The notes under the pieces are model-generated. The model saw only the letters and a list, made by a program, of their open reading frames with translations. It was not told the DNA's origin and searched no databases. From positions 18,250 through 82,249 of the forward strand of contig NZ_MSYM01000009.1 in NCBI RefSeq assembly GCF_001938565.1: a stretch of DNA of 64,000 nt, written 5' to 3'. Each line of letters opens with the position of its first letter. The stretch's first letter is position 1. Below are positions 37,453 through 46,733 of the stretch, in pieces. The DNA is from Rhodoferax antarcticus ANT.BR. Lineage in GTDB: Bacteria > Pseudomonadota > Gammaproteobacteria > Burkholderiales > Burkholderiaceae_C. Both the position numbers and the translations under genes were made by a program.

Positions 37453-37495
37453 CCCTTAATTTAAAAGCGCTAATAGCTATCTAATAAATAGCATT
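37445..37495 (-). repeat. Comamonadaceae dispersed repeat, copy j
   Basis: Minus-strand copy: ATAGCTATTAGCGCTTTTAA followed by ATTAAGGGCTAGAGCAC. It begins in the last codons of the kinase-ATPase gene. Confidence 0.85.
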
Positions 37496-37579
37496 GCGTC
37501 ATGCTCCAAGGCGGCTTTGACAACTCCCGATTGAACGCATGAGTGTCTCAATCGGCCTAAATCTGCCATTAGAATCACG

Positions 37580-37797
37580 CCGTTGGTGCTCGCGGCGTGG
37601 TTCACACGGCGCAGTTCAACGGGAAGCAGGAGGGTCTCGCTGACAACAGCCAACCTAACCTGCGCTGCCCCCGCAACGGTAAGTGGACGAATCTTCTAGA
37701 TTTAGCTCCCATCAAGGCCACTGAGTGTTCTGTATAGACACTTGGGAAGGCGATGGAGGTTGCATCCACCAGCCCGGATACCGGCCAACAAGGTGGC
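37580..37797 (+). promoter_or_regulatory. Cobalamin (AdoCbl) riboswitch
   Basis: The conserved core is present in order: TTGGTGCT at 37583, ACGGGAAGCAGGAG, the B12 box region CCTGCGCTGCCCCCGCAACG then GTAAGTGG, GCCACTG, TTGGGAAGGCGATGGAGG, and AGCCCGGATACCGGCC. AdoCbl-type riboswitches repress downstream genes when B12 is plentiful. It lies about 430 bp before the cbiM-like cobalt transporter, matching control of cobalt uptake. Confidence 0.93.
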
Positions 37798-38227
37798 TGC
37801 ATGCTTGCATGCAACCGTGATGCTCAAGCACTGTCGGGGACGTCAGTGAGAGTTGTTTGCCGGTTCATCCTCTTATGACTCATCGCACCTCTTTTGCGCG
37901 CGGCTTCTCCAGGCCATTGGCTTTGGTGCGCGCTTTTCTTGTCCTTTGCCCCATGACTTCTCTCTTGCGCGCTGGTCCCGCACTGCCACGGCATTGCGGG
38001 ATCAGCATGCGGGTTGACCGCGCCGTCGCGCCGTCGCGCTGACCGCTCAGGTCAGCCCGCTTCATGGTGCCGCTCGCGTTGATGAATTCGCACACTTGCG
38101 CTCGTCCTTTCGGGTCGACATGGCAAGTGTTGCTGCGCCTGCGTCAGGAGGTGCACAACCGCTGCGACCCCAATTTTTTTTTCCGTTTGATCTGTTTCTC
38201 AAACCTCTATTTTTCAGGAGTGACACC
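37798..38227 (+). other. Long leader between riboswitch and cbiM
   Basis: About 430 bp with no convincing gene. It begins with a symmetric motif GCATGCTTGCATGC (37799-37812). A plus-strand frame from ATG 37875 (MTHRTSFARG) gives 56 residues with no family match I know, and another from ATG 38120 runs in frame into cbiM (MASVAAPASGGAQPL) behind a different ribosome-like AGGAG. The expression platform of the riboswitch should be in the first part, but I cannot identify an intrinsic terminator with a T-run. Confidence 0.4.
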
Positions 38228-38905
38228 ATGCATATCGAACCTGGCCTTGTAGAAGGCACCAAGATTTTCCTCAGTTACGCGAGCGCTGCGGGAGCGCTCG
38301 GTTATGCCGCCAAGTTGTCCGTGGACACCGTTCAAGGTGATGGCCTGATAGCCTTGCTGCTGCGATCCGCCATGGCCACTGCCTTGGTGTTCTGCTTTTT
38401 TGAAGTGCTGCCGCACCAGCCCGTGGGTGTTTCCGAGGTGCATCTGATTCTTGGCACCACTTTGTTGCTGATCTTTGGTGTCGCGCCTGCAGCCATTGGT
38501 CTGGCCGTTGGGCTGTTGGTTCAGGGTCTGTTTTTCGCGCCCCTCGACTTGCCGCAGTACGGCATGAATGTCACCACGCTGCTGGTGCCGCTGTTTGCCA
38601 CCGCCGCGCTGGCTGGAAAGATCATCCCCAAGAGCACCGCGTATGTCGACATCAGCTACGCCCAGGCGTTCAAACTGTCGGTGGCTTACCAGGGTGGCAT
38701 TGTGGTGTGGGTCGGCTTTTGGGCGCTGTATGGCCAAGGTGTGGGTGCCGAGAACCTGGCCAGCGCGGCCAGTTTTGGTGCGGCTTACATGACCATCGTG
38801 CTGGCTGAACCGCTGATTGACCTGGGTGTGTTGGCCCTGGCCAAGATGATGCATCGCTTGCGGGGCAGTGTGGCTGTGGACAAACGCCTTTACAGCGCGG
38901 CCTGA
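38228..38905 (+). CDS. cbiM: CbiM-type cobalt transporter membrane component (energy-coupling family)
   Basis: The 225-aa membrane protein begins MHIEPGLVEGTKIFLSYASA; the Met-His-Ile start with a nearby Gly is the hallmark of CbiM/NikM, in which the N-terminal Met and His bind the metal. About six hydrophobic segments follow, including LHLILGTTLLLIFGVAPAA-like and LDLPQYGMNVTTLLVPLF. ATG 38228 has CAGGAGTGACACC upstream. The partner genes cbiN, cbiQ and cbiO are not adjacent: cobW follows instead. Downstream of the cobalamin riboswitch, so cobalt import is probably repressed by B12. The exact family (CbiM or a variant) is moderately sure. Confidence 0.72.
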   Translation: MHIEPGLVEGTKIFLSYASAAGALGYAAKLSVDTVQGDGLIALLLRSAMATALVFCFFEVLPHQPVGVSEVHLILGTTLLLIFGVAPAAIGLAVGLLVQGLFFAPLDLPQYGMNVTTLLVPLFATAALAGKIIPKSTAYVDISYAQAFKLSVAYQGGIVVWVGFWALYGQGVGAENLASAASFGAAYMTIVLAEPLIDLGVLALAKMMHRLRGSVAVDKRLYSAA

Positions 38906-39129
38906 TAACGCATACCCCTGGCACCGACAGGTCGCGGTGCCTGAGCGTCTGAGCACCCTAGACGTGCCAGACCCAACCCGGCCCCTGCCGAGTGCGACGA
39001 CGTCGGCAAAGCCATTGGCAACTATGCGTTGCCGCAAGAGCGGTATGGCGCGCCAAGCGCCATGGCCCGCCTGAGTGCAATGCCCCTTGACTCACCCTTT
39101 CATTGCGTTCGACTTCAAAAGGATCTCCC
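38906..39129 (+). other. 224-bp spacer with a possible protein remnant
   Basis: Between cbiM and cobW. One frame reads CDDVGKAIGNYALPQERYGA without a start, which looks like the tail of a lost gene; I cannot name it. Otherwise nothing recognised. Confidence 0.25.
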
Positions 39130-40194
39130 ATGCAAACCCGCAAAATCCCCGCCACCATCGTGACCGGCTTTTTGGGCAGTGGCAAAACCACGCTGTTGCG
39201 CCACCTGCTGACCAACGCCCAGGGCCGGCGCATTGCCGTCATCGTTAACGAGTTTGGCGAACTGGGCATCGACGGCGAACTGCTGCGCGGCTGCGGCATT
39301 GGCTGCGATGAAGAAGGTCAAGAGACTGGCCAGTTGTTCGAGCTGGCCAACGGCTGCCTGTGCTGCACGGTGCAGGAAGAGTTTGCTCCGGTGATGGAGC
39401 AACTGGCTGCACGCCGGGATCAGATCGACTACCTGGTGATTGAGACCTCGGGGCTGGCACTGCCCAAGCCGTTGGTGCAGGCCTTTCAGTGGCCCGCGCT
39501 GCGCAATGCCTTCACGGTGGATGCGGTGATTACTGTGGTGGACGCGCCTGCCGTGGCCGCCGGTGACTTTGCCGACGACCCTGTAGCGGTTGACGCTCAG
39601 CGACGCGCCGACGAGAACCTGGACCATGACTCACCTTTGCACGAGCTATTTGAAGACCAGTTGGCCACGGCCGACTTGGTCATCGTGCACAAGACCGATG
39701 GCATGGACGCCGCTGACTTGGCCCGCGTAGAAGCCGCTATCCGCCTTAAAACCCGGGCCGGTGTGAAGCTGGTGCACGCACAGCATGGCCGCGTAGCAGC
39801 AGAAGTTTTGCTCGGGCTGGAGCAGGCCGTGCAAGACGTGATCGACCAGCGCAAGACGCACCACGACGAGGAAGAAGACCACAACCACGATGCCTTTGAT
39901 TCGGTTTGCGTGGGGCTGGACGTGGCCGACCGCGCGCAACTGCTGCGCGCGCTGGCCAGCCTGGTGACGCGCCATGAAATCTACCGAGTGAAAGGTTTTG
40001 TCGCGCTGCCCGGTGCGGCCATGCGCTTGGTGGCGCAGGGCGTGGGCCAGCGTTTTGACGCCTACTTTGACCGCGCCTGGCGTAGCGACGAGCCCCGCCT
40101 TACACGGCTGGTGCTCATTGGCGGTCACCTTGACGCCGCCCAGCTGCAAGGCGAGCTGCAGGCCGCAATGCAGGCTGTTCCAGCCACGGCCTAA
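39130..40194 (+). CDS. cobW: CobW-family GTP-binding metallochaperone
   Basis: The 354-aa COG0523 GTPase has Walker A GFLGSGKT, switch motif EFGELGIDG, the metal-binding CxCC as NGCLCCTVQEE, VIETSGLALP (Walker B/switch II) and HKTD (guanine specificity). A histidine-acid stretch (THHDEEEDHNHD) probably binds metal. CobW is thought to deliver cobalt to the CobNST-type chelatase for B12. Its place between a cobalt transporter and cobN supports that. ATG 39130 follows AAAAGGATCTCCC. Confidence 0.92.
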   Translation: MQTRKIPATIVTGFLGSGKTTLLRHLLTNAQGRRIAVIVNEFGELGIDGELLRGCGIGCDEEGQETGQLFELANGCLCCTVQEEFAPVMEQLAARRDQIDYLVIETSGLALPKPLVQAFQWPALRNAFTVDAVITVVDAPAVAAGDFADDPVAVDAQRRADENLDHDSPLHELFEDQLATADLVIVHKTDGMDAADLARVEAAIRLKTRAGVKLVHAQHGRVAAEVLLGLEQAVQDVIDQRKTHHDEEEDHNHDAFDSVCVGLDVADRAQLLRALASLVTRHEIYRVKGFVALPGAAMRLVAQGVGQRFDAYFDRAWRSDEPRLTRLVLIGGHLDAAQLQGELQAAMQAVPATA

Positions 40195-40231
40195 GGAAGT
40201 CAGAACGGATTGGCAGTGAGCTAAGCCCGCC

Positions 40232-43200
40232 ATGCATCTGCTCGCCACCCGCCCCGGCGGCTACGTCGAAGACGATGGTCTGGGCGTGGTGCGGGTGGCG
40301 CAAACCCCCGGCGACATCGTGGTGCTGAGTGCGGCTGACACCACCCTGTCGCTATTGGCCGATGCGGTCGCCAGCCTGGGTGCCAGCTTCCCCACGGTGC
40401 GCCTGGCGAATCTGATGTGGCTGCGCCAGCCCGCCAGCATGGACCTGTATGTGGATGAGGTGCTGCGCCACGCCCGCGTGGTCATCATCGACCACTTGGG
40501 CGCGCCCAGTGATTGGGCCTATGTCGTGGAACAGGCCATGGAAAGGGCGCAGGAGCGTGGGCAGTGGCTGGCCATGTTCTCCGGGGATTTTTCCGAAGAC
40601 CCGCAGTTGCTCATCCGCAGCACCGCGCCGCAAGACGACAGCCGCCACTTGTGGCGTTGCCTGCGCGAGGGGGGACGCGACAACGCGCGTAACTTCTTTC
40701 AGTTTATCGGCCATACGGTTTTTGGTCTGGGCGCGCGCCCGGTAGCGGCGGTGGTGTTGCCGCCCGCGCTGGTGTACCAGCCGCAACTTGACCAGGCCGC
40801 TTGGCTGTCCGGTGCGCCGGTGGCCTTGCTGGTGTTTTACCGTGCGCACTATGAGTCCGGCAACACCGGGCTCTTTGACGCCATGTTGGCTGCATTGAGT
40901 CAGGTGGGTGTCAATGGCGTGGCGGTGGCGGTGGATTCACTGAAGAATTCGGCCAGCTTTGCCTTGCTGCAACAGGTGGCGGCGCAGCACCGTGTGGCGG
41001 TAGTCTTGAATGCCACCAGTTTTGCCGTGGCAGCGCTTGGCGGCGATGACGATGCGCCGGGCCTGCCATCGGCGTCACTTGCCAACCGCATTGCAGGCGA
41101 TGCGCCGGTGCTGCAGCTCATCACCGCGGGTTGCTCGCACGAGCAATGGCAGGCCGACCCGCATGGCTTGGCACCGCGCGACTTGGCCATGCAGGTGGTG
41201 TTGCCCGAGGTTGATGGCCGCATTGGCACCCGAGCCATCAGCTTCAAAGCGCTGGCATGGCGCTGCGAGCGCGCTGAGGTCGACGTCGTGCGCTACGAAC
41301 CCGAGCCCGAGCGCATTGCTTTTGTCGCCGAGCTAGCGCGCCGCTGGTGTGTGCTGCGCGACAAACCCAACGCCGCCAAACGCGTGGCGCTGATTCTTGC
41401 CAACTACCCGAATGACGATTCCCGTCTGGCCAATGGCGTTGGGCTGGACACACCGGCCTCCACTGTGCTGATTTTGCAAGCTTTGCGCGATACCGGCTAT
41501 GCCACCGGCACTCTGCCCGAAAACAGTGACGCCCTCATGGCGGAACTGGTGCGCGGCGTGACCAACAACCTAGACGCCAACGGCGCTCGTCCCGCCGGCC
41601 AAAGCCTGGCCATAGTCGATTACTTGGCTGACTTTCACACTTTGCCCGCCGAGAGCCAGGCGGCGGTGAATGCCTTATGGGGTTTGCCCGAGCAGGACAC
41701 GATGGTGCGCGCAGGCCGTTTCATGGTGTCGGGCCAGCGCTATGGCAACGTTTTCGTGGGCAATCAGCCCGCGCGCGGTCGGGACCTGGACTTGGTGGCC
41801 ACCTACCACGATGCCGATTTGGTGCCCACGCACAACTACCTGGCGTTTTACTTTTGGCTGCGCCGCGACTTTGCCGTAGACGCGGTGGTGCACGTCGGCA
41901 AGCACGGCAATCTTGAATGGTTGCCCGGCAAAAGTGTGGCGTTGGGCGCGGCCTGCTGGCCTGATGCCATTCTGGGCCCGCTGCCACACCTGTACCCCTT
42001 TATCGTCAATGACCCCGGTGAAGGCAGCCAGGCCAAACGGCGCACGCAGGCGGTCATCATCGACCACCTGATGCCCGCCATGAGCCGTGCTGAAACCTAT
42101 GGCCCGCTGCAGGCGCTGGAGCGGCAAATGGACGAGTATTACGAGGCCTTGTCGCTGGACCCGCGCCGTGCCAAGCTGCTGCGCGTCAGCATTCTGGAGG
42201 GCGTGTTGGCAAACAGCTTGCACCGGGAGCTGGGCTTTGAGAAACCGGCAGACGATGCCGCCCGCGAAGCGCTGCTGCTTCGCCTGGACGCCTACCTGTG
42301 CGAAATTAAGGAGTCGCAGATTCGCGATGGCCTGCACATTCTGGGCTGCTCACCGCAGGGCCGCCAGCGTACCGATACCTTGGTAGCGCTGGCCCGTTTT
42401 CCGGGTGGTAGAGGCCCAGGCCAAGGGAGTTTGTTGGCGGTTTTAGCGCAAGACTTGGGCTTATCCACCGTTCTGGGCTTTGATCCGCTCAGTCCCGAAT
42501 GGGCGCTGCCCTGGCAGGGGCCACGACCCGACGAGCTGCAGCAACTCAGTGACCAGCCCTGGCGCCACGCCGGGCACACGCGTGAACGGCTGGAGTTGCT
42601 GGCCGCGCAACTGGTGAGTTCGACGCTGGAATATGGCCATGCGTTGGATGCTTTGACTTGGCCCTGCTCGGCACCGGTGTTGCAGCGCATCTGCCAAACC
42701 TTGCGCCCTCGCTTGGACGCCTGTGGCCCCAACGAAATGGCGCAACTGCTGCGCGGCCTCTCGGGCTGCTTTGTGCCGCCAGGCCCCAGCGGCGCACCCA
42801 CCCGTGGGCGGCCTGATGTGCTGCCCACCGGGCGCAACTTCTACAGTGTGGACACGCGGGCGGTGCCGACCCCCACCGCCTACTTGATGGGTGCCAAAGC
42901 GGCCGACCGCTTGGTGGAGCGCCATTTGCAAGACCATGGCAACTATCCGCAATCGGTCGGCTTGTCGGTGTGGGGCACCAGCACCATGCGCACCGGTGGC
43001 GAAGACATTGGGCAGGCGTTTTCGCTGTTGGGCGTGCGGCCCAAGTGGGCGGCAGGCAGCACCCGCGTGGTCGATGTTGAAATCCTGCCGATGACACTAA
43101 AGAACCGCCCGCGCATTGACGTGACGCTGCGTGTCTCTGGCTTCTTTCGCGATGCCTTTCCCAATGTGATCGATCTGTTCGACACCGCTGTGCGCGCCGT

Positions 43201-44077
43201 GGCCGCAATATCGGAAGAAGACGAGCCAGATTCAGTGAATCCGATTCGCGCCCGCGTGCTGCGCGAGACGGCGCAGGCCCAGGCAGACGGGGTAGGCGAG
43301 ACCGAGGCGCAGCGTGCGTCCACCTGGCGTGTGTTCGGCCCGCGCCCTGGCGGTTATGGCGCCGGTCTGCAAGAGCTGATAGGCAGTGGTAACTGGACCG
43401 ATAGCGGCGATCTGGCCCAGGCCTACCTGCGCGCCGGTGCCTTTGCCTATGGGCAAGACGAACACGGCAGCGCGGCGCGTGGTGCGTTCGAGCAACGCCT
43501 GGCGAGCGTCGACGCGGTGTTGCAGAACCAGGACAACCGCGAGCACGACATCCTGGATTCGGACGACTACTACCAGTTCCAGGGCGGCATGGCAGCAGCG
43601 GTGGAGCATCTCTCGGGTCTCCCAGCGGCGCTGTACCACGGCGACTTCAGCGTCCCCGGTGCGCCGCGCATTCGTACCTTGGGCGAGGAAGTGGCGCGCG
43701 TGGTGCGGTCGCGCGCGGTCAACCCCAAGTGGCTGGACGGCATGAAGCGCCACGGCTACAAGGGCGCTTTTGAGATCGCTGCGACGGTGGATTACTTGTT
43801 TGCGTTTGATGCCACCACCGGCGTGGTGGGCGACCACCAATACGCGTTGCTCGCCGATGCCTATGTCCACGACGGCGACACGCGGGCGTTTTTGCAGCAG
43901 CACAATCCGCAGGCGCTGCGCGGCATTGGCGAGCGCCTGCTGGAGGCCATGCGCCGCGGCTTGTGGGCCGAGCCTGGCGACCACCGCCCCCGAATTGAAG
44001 ACCATTTGTTGGCCTTGGAGCAGCAGCTGGAATCTTGCGAAGATATGACTTTCTTGAACAAGGATATTGCCCCATGA
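40232..44077 (+). CDS. cobN: Aerobic cobaltochelatase subunit CobN
   Basis: CobN is the large, substrate-binding subunit of the ATP-dependent cobaltochelatase that puts Co(II) into hydrogenobyrinic acid a,c-diamide. The 1281-aa protein belongs to the CobN/BchH family. Recognisable blocks are YRAHYESGNTGLFDAMLAAL, LILANYPNDDSRLANGVGLD, VHVGKHGNLEWLPGKSVALG (typical CobN/BchH), LHILGCSPQGRQRTDTLVAL, and DHGNYPQSVGLSVWGTSTMR. ATG 40232 gives MHLLATRPGGYVED. Its stop overlaps the ChlI start as ATGA, so the chelatase subunits are translationally coupled. Confidence 0.96.
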   Translation: MHLLATRPGGYVEDDGLGVVRVAQTPGDIVVLSAADTTLSLLADAVASLGASFPTVRLANLMWLRQPASMDLYVDEVLRHARVVIIDHLGAPSDWAYVVEQAMERAQERGQWLAMFSGDFSEDPQLLIRSTAPQDDSRHLWRCLREGGRDNARNFFQFIGHTVFGLGARPVAAVVLPPALVYQPQLDQAAWLSGAPVALLVFYRAHYESGNTGLFDAMLAALSQVGVNGVAVAVDSLKNSASFALLQQVAAQHRVAVVLNATSFAVAALGGDDDAPGLPSASLANRIAGDAPVLQLITAGCSHEQWQADPHGLAPRDLAMQVVLPEVDGRIGTRAISFKALAWRCERAEVDVVRYEPEPERIAFVAELARRWCVLRDKPNAAKRVALILANYPNDDSRLANGVGLDTPASTVLILQALRDTGYATGTLPENSDALMAELVRGVTNNLDANGARPAGQSLAIVDYLADFHTLPAESQAAVNALWGLPEQDTMVRAGRFMVSGQRYGNVFVGNQPARGRDLDLVATYHDADLVPTHNYLAFYFWLRRDFAVDAVVHVGKHGNLEWLPGKSVALGAACWPDAILGPLPHLYPFIVNDPGEGSQAKRRTQAVIIDHLMPAMSRAETYGPLQALERQMDEYYEALSLDPRRAKLLRVSILEGVLANSLHRELGFEKPADDAAREALLLRLDAYLCEIKESQIRDGLHILGCSPQGRQRTDTLVALARFPGGRGPGQGSLLAVLAQDLGLSTVLGFDPLSPEWALPWQGPRPDELQQLSDQPWRHAGHTRERLELLAAQLVSSTLEYGHALDALTWPCSAPVLQRICQTLRPRLDACGPNEMAQLLRGLSGCFVPPGPSGAPTRGRPDVLPTGRNFYSVDTRAVPTPTAYLMGAKAADRLVERHLQDHGNYPQSVGLSVWGTSTMRTGGEDIGQAFSLLGVRPKWAAGSTRVVDVEILPMTLKNRPRIDVTLRVSGFFRDAFPNVIDLFDTAVRAVAAISEEDEPDSVNPIRARVLRETAQAQADGVGETEAQRASTWRVFGPRPGGYGAGLQELIGSGNWTDSGDLAQAYLRAGAFAYGQDEHGSAARGAFEQRLASVDAVLQNQDNREHDILDSDDYYQFQGGMAAAVEHLSGLPAALYHGDFSVPGAPRIRTLGEEVARVVRSRAVNPKWLDGMKRHGYKGAFEIAATVDYLFAFDATTGVVGDHQYALLADAYVHDGDTRAFLQQHNPQALRGIGERLLEAMRRGLWAEPGDHRPRIEDHLLALEQQLESCEDMTFLNKDIAP

Positions 44078-45156
44078 CCGAGTTGATGGCCACCCGGCCA
44101 AAGGTGTTTCCCTTTACCGCGCTCGTTGGCCAGCAGACGCTGCAACGCGCTTTGCTGCTGGTCGCCATCGACCCCGGCATTGGCGGTGTGTTGATCAGCG
44201 GCCCCCGGGGCACGGCCAAATCTACCGCGGCCCGCGCGCTGGCGGACTTGCTGCCGCAGGCGCCGTTTGTGACCCTGCCGCTGGCCGCCAGTCTGGAGCA
44301 ACTCGTCGGCACGCTGAATGTGGAGGACGTGCTGCGCGATGGCCAGCTCCGGTTGGCCCCGGGGCTGGTGGCGCGCGCGCACCACGGGGTGTTGTATGTG
44401 GATGAGGTCAATCTGTTGCCGGATGCGCTGGTGGATGCCCTGCTCGACGTGGCTGCCAGTGGCGTCAATACCGTGGAGCGCGACGGCATCTCGCAACAAC
44501 ATGCGGCGCGCTTTGTGCTGGTCGGCACCATGAATCCCGAAGAGGGCGAGTTGCGCCCGCAATTGCTGGACCGCTTTGGCCTGTTGGTGGCGCTGGAGAA
44601 CCAGCGTGACCCCACTGAGCGCCAAGCGATTTTGCAAGTGCGTTTGGCCTTTGACGACGCGCCGCAGGCCCTGCACGCCAGCCATGCCGAGGCGTTGCAG
44701 AACTTGGCCGTGCAAGTGGCCACCGCGCGCGCGGCCTTGCCACGGCTGGCGTGGTCTGACGCAGTGCTGGCCCGTGCTGCGCAATGGGCACTTTCCGCAG
44801 GCGTGGACGGTGTGCGCGCAGATTTGGTCATGCTGCGCGCGGCTCGCGCCTGGGCGGCCTTGCAAGGGCGCCAGGCGGTGACGGTGGAGGATGTGGATGT
44901 GGTCGCAGAGTTGGCCTTGGCGCACCGTCGCACGGATGCAAGCAGCGGCGGTGGCGCCCCGCACCAAGCTTCCGGCCCTGACGGTGCGGCCAAGCCCTCA
45001 CCGCCACGCGCGCCCAGCGAAAAACAGAGCGATTCCTCTGGCTCTCCATCCAGCGCAACGCCCCAGCCGCGAGGGGACTGGGGCGCGCTGCCACCCCAAC
45101 CCGTGGCCACGACTCGGGTACACACTGTGGCGGGGTGGCCTGCAAAAAAAGCCTGA
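44074..45156 (+). CDS. Cobaltochelatase AAA subunit, ChlI/CobS-type
   Basis: The 360-aa ATPase is the magnesium-chelatase subunit I type that works with CobN in many betaproteobacteria. Motifs: GPRGTAKST (Walker A), VLYVDEVNLLPD (Walker B), LVGTMNPEEGELRPQLLDRFG (sensor 1/arginine finger region) and DLVMLRAARAWAALQG. After about residue 295 comes a low-complexity Pro/Ser/Gly linker (SSGGGAPHQASGPD, SPPRAPSEKQSDSSGSP) like the linker of ChlD. It ends PAKKA-stop, just after an A7 slippery run. A -1 shift there joins it to the next frame, giving a 597-aa ChlD. Confidence 0.88.
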   Translation: MTELMATRPKVFPFTALVGQQTLQRALLLVAIDPGIGGVLISGPRGTAKSTAARALADLLPQAPFVTLPLAASLEQLVGTLNVEDVLRDGQLRLAPGLVARAHHGVLYVDEVNLLPDALVDALLDVAASGVNTVERDGISQQHAARFVLVGTMNPEEGELRPQLLDRFGLLVALENQRDPTERQAILQVRLAFDDAPQALHASHAEALQNLAVQVATARAALPRLAWSDAVLARAAQWALSAGVDGVRADLVMLRAARAWAALQGRQAVTVEDVDVVAELALAHRRTDASSGGGAPHQASGPDGAAKPSPPRAPSEKQSDSSGSPSSATPQPRGDWGALPPQPVATTRVHTVAGWPAKKA

Positions 45157-45866
45157 GCCACCCCAGCCGCAACCCCGGCGGGGGGCGCAGCGGCGGGCGG
45201 TGGCAAAAGCCGGCGGTGAACTCAGGTTCTGAGGTTCAGCAGGCCAGTGCTGGCGGCCGTGTGGCGTGGCTGCCGACCTTGCTCGCCAAGGGCGCGCAGC
45301 CTTTGCAACGCATTCACCTGCGCCACCGTACAGCAGTGGTTGCACCTGTGCGCCTGCATTTGCTGTTGTTGGACACCTCGGGCTCCATGCGCCAAGGTGG
45401 GCGTCTGGCTTTGGCCAAGGGGTATGCGGCACGCTTGATTGAGCAGGCTGCGCGTGCGGGTGATCAGGTAGGTTTGCTGGTATTTGGCGGTGCAGGGGTG
45501 GAACTGCTGTTGGCGCCAGGACCAGCGCGCCGCGCGGCGGCAGTTCGCGTTTTGCAATGCGCCGGCGGTGGTGGAACCCCCTTGGCCCAGGCGCTGGAAC
45601 ATGCCAACCAGCTGCTGGCGCACGCCCAGCACCGGGGTATGACGACGCCACAGGCAAGCTGGTTGTGGTTGTTAACCGATGGCCGCACGCTTGAAATACC
45701 AGCGGCGCCCGTGGGTGCTGTCAATGTGGTCGTGGTTGATTTTGAAGAGCGCAAGCGCGCCCTGGGGCGTTGCGCGACGCTGGCCGAGCGCTGGGGCGCG
45801 GCTTACCAACGTGCGCCTTCGCCTGGCGAGTCCAGCGTGCAGGTTGCAGGTTGCGCACCTTTTTGA
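45135..45866 (+). CDS. Cobaltochelatase VWA subunit, ChlD-type C-terminal part
   Basis: The frame holds the von Willebrand A domain of ChlD: LHLLLLDTSGSMRQGGRLA with the MIDAS motif DTSGS, GDQVGLLVFGG, GGGTPLAQALEHAN and WLLTDGRT. In cobaltochelatase it forms the second ring on the AAA subunit. Separate translation would need the GTG at 45135, which has no ribosome site; the frameshift from chlI at 45150 is the better explanation, so the real product is likely the fusion, with the ChlI-only protein made in parallel. Confidence 0.8.
   Translation: MACKKSLSHPSRNPGGGRSGGRWQKPAVNSGSEVQQASAGGRVAWLPTLLAKGAQPLQRIHLRHRTAVVAPVRLHLLLLDTSGSMRQGGRLALAKGYAARLIEQAARAGDQVGLLVFGGAGVELLLAPGPARRAAAVRVLQCAGGGGTPLAQALEHANQLLAHAQHRGMTTPQASWLWLLTDGRTLEIPAAPVGAVNVVVVDFEERKRALGRCATLAERWGAAYQRAPSPGESSVQVAGCAPF
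45144..45204 (+). promoter_or_regulatory. Probable programmed -1 frameshift signal joining chlI and chlD
   Basis: A AAA AAA (45144-45150) is in the zero frame as gcA-AAA-AAA, a canonical slippery heptamer. Six bases later a strong stem starts: GCCACCCCAGCCGC (45157-45170) pairs with GCGGCGGGCGGTGGC (45190-45204), with one bulge and one mismatch; its loop contains a second small GC hairpin. A -1 slip continues as SLSHPSRNPGG into the VWA frame. GGGGTGG about 9 bases upstream may act as an internal Shine-Dalgarno stimulator. Confidence 0.8.
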
Positions 45867-45965
45867 GACGGTTGCTATGCCTCATACGTGCGCTGAACGA
45901 TGGCGCACGAGCCATTCAAATGCCTCAGACAGCGCTGTCATGGAGCGGCGTACCAACCACCGCCC

Positions 45966-46733
45966 TCAGTTAATCGACACTGAACTCTTGCGTAACAGAT
46001 AGGTGTCCATGATCCAGCCATGGGCCGCCCGCGCAGCCTCACGCTGCGCAAGAATTTGCCCGCTAACCTCGGCCAACGGGCCGCTGATGCAAATTTGCTG
46101 TGGCATGCCGAGATACGCGCCCCACCAGATGGTGATGCCCTCAGGTGACATGTGCTGAAAGCTGCACTGCCCGTCCAGCATCACCGCCACCGTGCTGGCT
46201 TGTGGCGGCCAGCCGTGGTCGCGCAAGTGGCGTCCGGTGGTGATGACGACTGGGGCGTTGATTTCATTCAGTGCCATGGCATGGGCCGCTGTCAGCGCTT
46301 GTAAGGCGGTAATGCCAGGCACGACCGAGACGCGCAAGGGCAACTGCTGGCCTAAGCGCGCGGCAATGCGCAGCGTGCTGTCATACAGCGACGGATCGCC
46401 CCACACTAGCAGTGCCAAGCGGCCGCCCTGGGGTAGGTGGGTTTTGATGGCTGCCAGCCAAAGCAGGGCAATCGCATCGTGCCAGCGGTTAACTCCGCCT
46501 TGGTAGTCTGGGTCGGCGCTGTCGCGCACCGGCATGTCAAATGGCACCATGCGTGTCGCCGGGTTGGTGAGCAGCTCTTTGCACAGTTGGCTGCGCACGT
46601 CCGCCAAGTCTGCCTTGTCTGCGCCTTTGCGCGGCACCAGGATTAGGTCAGCAGCGTTCAGAGCAGCCACGCCTTGGCGAGTAATGTGATCCGGGTTGCC
46701 CATGCCCATGCCGATCAGGCTGAGTTCGATCAT
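45966..46733 (-). CDS. cobF: Precorrin-6A synthase (deacetylating), C1-methyltransferase
   Basis: CobF methylates precorrin-5 at C1 with loss of acetate, in the aerobic pathway only. The 255-aa SAM methyltransferase starts [20 protein letters not shown] with the GxGxG-like first loop. [14 protein letters not shown] is the central family motif (GDPSLYDS) and [15 protein letters not shown] follows. ATG 46733 overlaps the cobM stop as ATGA. Last gene of the minus-strand cob operon. Confidence 0.93.
   Translation of the reverse strand: MIELSLIGMGMGNPDHITRQGVAALNAADLILVPRKGADKADLADVRSQLCKELLTNPATRMVPFDMPVRDSADPDYQGGVNRWHDAIALLWLAAIKTHLPQGGRLALLVWGDPSLYDSTLRIAARLGQQLPLRVSVVPGITALQALTAAHAMALNEINAPVVITTGRHLRDHGWPPQASTVAVMLDGQCSFQHMSPEGITIWWGAYLGMPQQICISGPLAEVSGQILAQREAARAAHGWIMDTYLLRKSSVSIN

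Noticed and set aside
37857..38042. A CbtB-like short gene between riboswitch and cbiM
   Set aside because: The frame lacks the His-rich and single-helix pattern of CbtB.
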